From the NCBI RefSeq assembly GCF_020103695.1, contig NZ_JAHXBF010000011.1, positions 124,001 to 188,000 on the forward strand: a DNA stretch of 64,000 bases. The letters run 5' to 3'. Positions 63,549-64,000 of the stretch are shown here, in pieces (within the stretch, counting starts at the first letter, position 1; every line of letters starts with the position of its first letter). Under the pieces are notes generated by a model, which saw only the letters and a list, made by a program, of their open reading frames with translations, searched no databases and was not told the DNA's origin. Made by a program: the position numbers and the translations under genes. Source of the DNA: Hyalangium versicolor. GTDB taxonomy: Bacteria > Myxococcota > Myxococcia > Myxococcales > Myxococcaceae.

Positions 63549-63604
63549 AGCGCCACGTGAGAAGATGAAAAAAATCCCCAGGAAACTCGCATGAAATTTG
63601 AGGA

Positions 63605-63677
63605 TTGCGCTGCGCGTCGATTTGAATAGTATGCGCATCCTCTGCGGATCCGCTGCATATCCATTCACGAATATGCA
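63605..63677 (+). promoter_or_regulatory. Putative promoter and operator of the carbamoyltransferase gene
   Basis: TTGCGC (63605-63610), a 16-bp spacer and TAGTAT (63627-63632) form a plausible promoter. Downstream, the ATGCGCAT palindrome (63631-63638) and the inverted pair TGCATAT (63654-63660) / ATATGCA (63671-63677) repeat the half-sites of the palindrome near argR. The placement over and after the start site suits ArgR repression. Confidence 0.5.
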
Positions 63678-63725
63678 GCCCCCCACCGTAGGCCCCCGTC
63701 GTCGTCCAGCGAGGAACCCACAGCT

Positions 63726-64000
63726 ATGAGGCACCTCACCCGCATCCAGGACCTTGGCCCCAGTGGCGTGGAGACGATCCTCGCGCAGGCGGAGGCCTGG
63801 AAGCGCCAGAACCCCGGCCACGTCTTCCAGAACAAGCTGCTCGGCATGGTCTTCTTCAACCCCTCGCTGCGCACGCGCACCTCGTTCGAGGCCGTCATGC
63901 TGCGCTCGGGTGGGCACGCCATCGTTCTGGACGTGGGCAACGGTGTGTGGAAGCTCGAGGACCGCATTGGCGCGGTGATGAACGGCGACCGGGCCGAGCA
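63726..64000 (+). CDS. argF: N-acetylornithine carbamoyltransferase-like protein (3' end outside window)
   Basis: Ninety-one residues are visible. The carbamoyl-phosphate motif is FFNPSLRTRTSFEAV. The following GGHAIVLDVGNGVWKLED, then GAVMNGDRAE, resembles the acetylornithine-type (AOTCase) branch as in Xanthomonas, not classical ornithine carbamoyltransferase. If so, arginine synthesis proceeds through acetylcitrulline. The ATG at 63726 follows GAGGAA. It is divergent from argR. Confidence 0.85.
   Translation, partial: MRHLTRIQDLGPSGVETILAQAEAWKRQNPGHVFQNKLLGMVFFNPSLRTRTSFEAVMLRSGGHAIVLDVGNGVWKLEDRIGAVMNGDRAE

Overview
The window comes from a high-GC myxobacterium, most likely a Cystobacter/Archangium-type member of Myxococcota. 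The evidence is the strong G/C bias at third codon positions, the many TPR, CHAT and Ser/Thr-kinase proteins, an ADYC-type secreted protein, DUF5658 and DUF1844 proteins, and a sigma factor of a Myxococcales-specific family. The genus is an inference.

Layout. (1) 1-6439: a partial methyltransferase/coiled-coil gene, a small membrane protein, and nrdA-nrdB (class I ribonucleotide reductase) behind a promoter overlapped by two NrdR-box-like sites. (2) 6458-10037: a small accessory island between nrdB and hpt. It carries a lipoprotein/partner gene pair and an aquaporin. At its far end lies a roughly 70-bp decayed copy of the hpt 3' end, as expected for integration at hpt, and also a tRNA T-arm remnant. 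(3) 10038-18691: housekeeping core. This holds nucleotide salvage (tdk-upp-hpt, minus strand), then spoVG, prs, rplY, pth, rpsF-rpsR-rplI and dnaB. (4) 18764-29182: a lipoprotein, a TPR-CHAT protein, an ADYC protein and a giant fusion (anti-sigma-like zinc finger, kinase, nSTAND NTPase, sulfatase-modifying-factor domain), divergent from a sigma factor. (5) 29192-36053: thiE / class C26 amidotransferase / thiD with overlapping reading frames, a three-gene overlapping cluster with a DUF1844 gene, and clpB. (6) 36143-62953: a large accessory region with visibly looser codon use. (7) 63085-64000: argR and a divergent, partial acetylornithine carbamoyltransferase gene with palindromic operators between them; this is core again.

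Region 6 is the most unusual part. Two paralogous CHAT-NTPase-TPR giants (1365 and 1588 aa) flank an ECF sigma gene and share an ungapped, similar 55-bp stretch directly upstream of their start codons. Next come a small proline-rich protein made of two 55-residue repeats and a gingipain/caspase-fold-like protease candidate. After these, an ECF sigma gene overlaps by one base a membrane anti-sigma-like protein that carries TPRs and a C-terminal CHAT domain. The same strand continues into a four-gene set: a P-loop GTPase-like protein with a transmembrane hairpin inside its nucleotide-binding domain; a coiled-coil, single-span, Cys-rich partner; a 1978-aa protein that appears to fuse a SEDS (FtsW/RodA-like) glycosyltransferase to a class B penicillin-binding-protein transpeptidase; and a small anchored protein. 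My reading is that a stress- or damage-sensing switch (sigma/anti-sigma with caspase-like domains, NTPases) is placed beside a self-contained, nucleotide-regulated cell-wall synthase. The fusion is directly supported by motifs; the joint function is inference.

No CRISPR array, complete tRNA, rRNA operon, transposase or integrase gene was seen.
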